In this document: piece after piece, positions 6,180 to 7,655 of the stretch | Layout: each line of letters starts with the position of its first letter | How positions within the stretch are numbered: the stretch's first letter is position 1 | Source of the DNA: JALWSI01 sp964569095 [NCBI: uncultured Aquificales bacterium] | Lineage (GTDB): Bacteria > Thermosulfidibacterota > Thermosulfidibacteria > Thermosulfidibacterales | NCBI GenBank assembly: GCA_964569095.1 | Contig: CAZMTB010000125.1 | Coordinates: 1 to 7,655 of the forward strand | DNA: 7,655 nucleotides | Direction: 5' to 3' | Notes under the pieces: generated by a model | Databases searched by the model: none | The model's input: the letters and a program-made list of their open reading frames with translations, nothing else | Told to the model about the DNA's origin: nothing | Position numbers and translations under genes: made by a program

Positions 6180-7346
6180 CTAAACTCCGTCCTTCACTGC
6201 CTTTAACACCCAAACTGGTTTAGACGGCACAAGAAAACCCGGCTCCTCCATCACAGAACCCCTGGCCAACTCCAGGGAGATGATCTCTCCCTTTCCCCAT
6301 TCCAGTAGGGACCTTTTGCCCCTGAGGGTCACCACCGTTGCCACCAGAATCCCCCCTGGAGTTAATCTTCTCCAACACTCCTCCAGAATCTCCCCCAGTC
6401 TCTCCCCTCCAGTACCCACGAAGACCCGGTCAGGAACAGGAATCCCCTCCAACACCTTAGGAGCCTCCCCTGCCACAGGAATCACATTCCACGCCCCGTG
6501 GATCCTCCTGTTGGTCCTTAGAATCTCCAAATGCTTAGGATCGCTCTCTACGGCATAAACCCTATTCACCAAAGGAGAGAGGGAGATCGCCACGGCACCA
6601 GAACCGGATCCCACATCCCACACCACAGAGTCGGGAGACGGCGAGACAAGCGAAAGAACCATCGCCCTCAGGGGCCCCTTGGTAAGGAGACCAGGAGCGG
6701 TTCGGAAGGAAGAGTCAGGGGGAAAGTGACAAGCTTTCCCTGGTTTCACCTTCTCCAGCACCACGCAGTTTGGTTCCCTGAAAGTAGCGGTTGTAGCCTG
6801 GTCTGCAGAGAGAACCAGAACTTCCTCGTCATCTTCTCCCAACCTGGAGAAGATCCACATTTTAACCCCCTCCACCCCAGCATCAAGGAGGTGGCGGGCA
6901 ACGGCTGAGGGGTTATTAGAGGGATCGGTAAAGAGAAAAAGGTAGTGTTCAGCCAAGGTAAAAGCACGCAAGAGACCATCCATCCCCCTTCCATGCAGAG
7001 AGAGAAAACCGGCGTCCTGCCAAGAGACTCCCATGCGGGAGAAGGCGAGTTGCATGTGGCTAACATTCGGAACCACCTCCACCACAGCCGGGCCAAAGCG
7101 TTTCACCACAGCCTGGGCTATACCGTAGAAGAGAGGATCACCCGTGGCGAGAATCACCGCGTCCCCCCTGACAATCACCTCCTCCACACTATTGAAGAGA
7201 GGTGTAAAGGGAGGCTTCAGCAACAACTTCTCACCCTGAAAATCGGGGTAAAGCTCCAGGTGGTTGGCAGAGCCCACAAGAACCTCCGCAGGGGGCAATT
7301 TAGGTATCAGCAGGGGTGAAATCCCTAAAACGAAAACCCTACCCAT
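6180..7346 (-). CDS. cobL: CbiE-CbiT fusion: precorrin-6/cobalt-precorrin C5,C15-methyltransferase (decarboxylating)
   Basis: 388-aa cytoplasmic enzyme that methylates C5 and C15 of the corrin precursor and removes the C12 acetate carboxyl, using S-adenosylmethionine. The N-terminal CbiE domain (about 1-200) shows ILATGDPLFYGIA (65-77), VVPNVSHMQLAFSRMG (91-106) and SLHGR (116-120). The C-terminal CbiT domain (about 210-388) shows LLTKGPLR (220-227), the SAM-binding WDVGSGSGAVAI (243-254), the acidic end of strand two in VYAVESDP (263-270), GEAPKVL (293-299) and PDRVFVGTGG (305-314). The start is the ATG at 7346, giving MGRVFVLGIS with GGAG eight bases upstream and a 5-nt gap after cbiD. An upstream in-frame ATG at 7442 would add 32 low-complexity residues inside cbiD and is rejected. 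Oddity: the usual GxGPG loop and LT..A segment at the CbiE N-terminus are shortened to GISPLLIPKLPPAEVLVG. Confidence 0.94.
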   Translation of the reverse strand: MGRVFVLGISPLLIPKLPPAEVLVGSANHLELYPDFQGEKLLLKPPFTPLFNSVEEVIVRGDAVILATGDPLFYGIAQAVVKRFGPAVVEVVPNVSHMQLAFSRMGVSWQDAGFLSLHGRGMDGLLRAFTLAEHYLFLFTDPSNNPSAVARHLLDAGVEGVKMWIFSRLGEDDEEVLVLSADQATTATFREPNCVVLEKVKPGKACHFPPDSSFRTAPGLLTKGPLRAMVLSLVSPSPDSVVWDVGSGSGAVAISLSPLVNRVYAVESDPKHLEILRTNRRIHGAWNVIPVAGEAPKVLEGIPVPDRVFVGTGGERLGEILEECWRRLTPGGILVATVVTLRGKRSLLEWGKGEIISLELARGSVMEEPGFLVPSKPVWVLKAVKDGV

Positions 7347-7351
7347 TGGCC

Positions 7352-7655
7352 TCACTCCGGCGGCAAGAGGTGAGCCTCCACTTGCATACCGCCTGCCCAT
7401 TGAGAGAGGTTTCTCTCTGCTTCTTGAACCACCCTCTCCCATCCCACACCCTCACAACAGAAGTATGCCTGCCGGGCGGTGTTCATGTAGCACACCTCTG
7501 GCCTTTCCAGCATATCTGCCAACCTCCTCATGTCCAACCTGTACCTCTTAGCATGGGTGTTTCGGAATCCCATAGCCACCTTGGCCATCTTGCCCGGCTG
7601 AGCCACCAGGTGCAACATTGAGAAACCCATCCTACCCACCTCCCTGGCAGCAAAG
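7352..7655 (-). CDS. cbiD: CbiD, cobalt-precorrin-5B C1-methyltransferase (C-terminal part)
   Basis: Last 100 codons of a gene whose start lies beyond the right edge; the frame is open to base 7654. CbiD methylates C1 of the cobalt-corrin intermediate with S-adenosylmethionine in the anaerobic B12 route. The visible part opens with FAAREVGRMGF and carries the family's C-terminal signature, normally GHIGK(L/M)xKxAAGxxxTHxxxAD, here as AQPGKMAKVAMGFRNTHAKRYRLDM. The usual GHIGK is altered to AQPGK, and the rest keeps the conserved GK, K, G and TH residues. A GTG at 7639 could start a 95-aa frame, but that is an internal Val codon, because homology-like sequence continues upstream. The stop is 5 nt before cobL, so the two are in one operon. 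Full-length CbiD is roughly 350-380 aa. Confidence 0.85.
   Translation of the reverse strand, partial: FAAREVGRMGFSMLHLVAQPGKMAKVAMGFRNTHAKRYRLDMRRLADMLERPEVCYMNTARQAYFCCEGVGWERVVQEAERNLSQWAGGMQVEAHLLPPE

Noticed and set aside
6746-7319. Frames of about 116-125 codons overlapping cobL in other frames on both strands
   Set aside because: They overlap the CbiE domain, which has clear family motifs, and show no domain or ribosome-binding site of their own.
7347-7442. Upstream in-frame ATG extending CobL by 32 residues
   Set aside because: The extra residues are Gly/Ser/Arg-rich, lie inside the cbiD reading frame and do not look like a CbiE N-terminus. The ATG at 7346 has a good ribosome-binding site.
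1-7655. Mobile elements, CRISPR arrays, tRNA or rRNA genes
   Set aside because: I saw no transposase, integrase, spaced direct repeats, inverted terminal repeats, cloverleaf or rRNA-like sequence. Gene packing is tight and of one functional theme.

Overview
The window is a cobalamin (vitamin B12) gene region. Every gene I can support lies on the minus strand, so transcription runs from high to low coordinates. The organism is Gram-negative, because the window encodes a beta-barrel porin with a C-terminal Phe and a secreted (periplasmic) chelatase. It is probably an anaerobe on the early-cobalt-insertion B12 route, since CbiD and CbiK are both present. The frequent AGG/AGA arginine codons and purine-rich mRNA-like strand hint at a thermophile, and a Desulfobacterota-like sulfate reducer is a reasonable guess. 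I cannot name a genus.

Layout in transcription order. (1) 7655-6180 is the tail of a corrin-ring operon: the last 100 codons of CbiD, cut by the window edge, then a CbiE-CbiT fusion (CobL type) starting 5 nt after it. (2) 6179-5750 is a 430-nt leader without a convincing gene. It holds a cobalamin riboswitch (about 6124-5949) followed by a 15-bp intrinsic terminator ending in a U-run (5886-5848). (3) 5749 to the left edge is the downstream operon, six genes in a row: an OprB-like porin with an N-terminal coiled coil, a CbiK cobaltochelatase with a signal peptide, an ABC-2 (DrrA/DrrB-type) ATPase and permease, a FecCD/BtuC-type permease and its FecE/BtuD-type ATPase, which runs off the left edge. 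The three junctions among the four ABC genes overlap by 4, 4 and 14 nt, so these genes are almost certainly co-translated.

How they may work together. The riboswitch-terminator pair should shut off the porin, chelatase and transporter genes when B12 is plentiful. Two unlike ABC systems, one of an export-type family and one of an import-type family, sit directly behind a secreted chelatase and a porin. That suggests a cycle in which a tetrapyrrole such as sirohydrochlorin is pushed out to the periplasm, metallated there by CbiK with metal that entered through the porin, and brought back by the BtuCD-like importer for CbiD, CobL and the other corrin enzymes. This is inference; the sequence shows only the gene families, signal peptides, riboswitch and gene order. 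A plainer reading is a cobalt, corrinoid or heme uptake operon with an accessory exporter.
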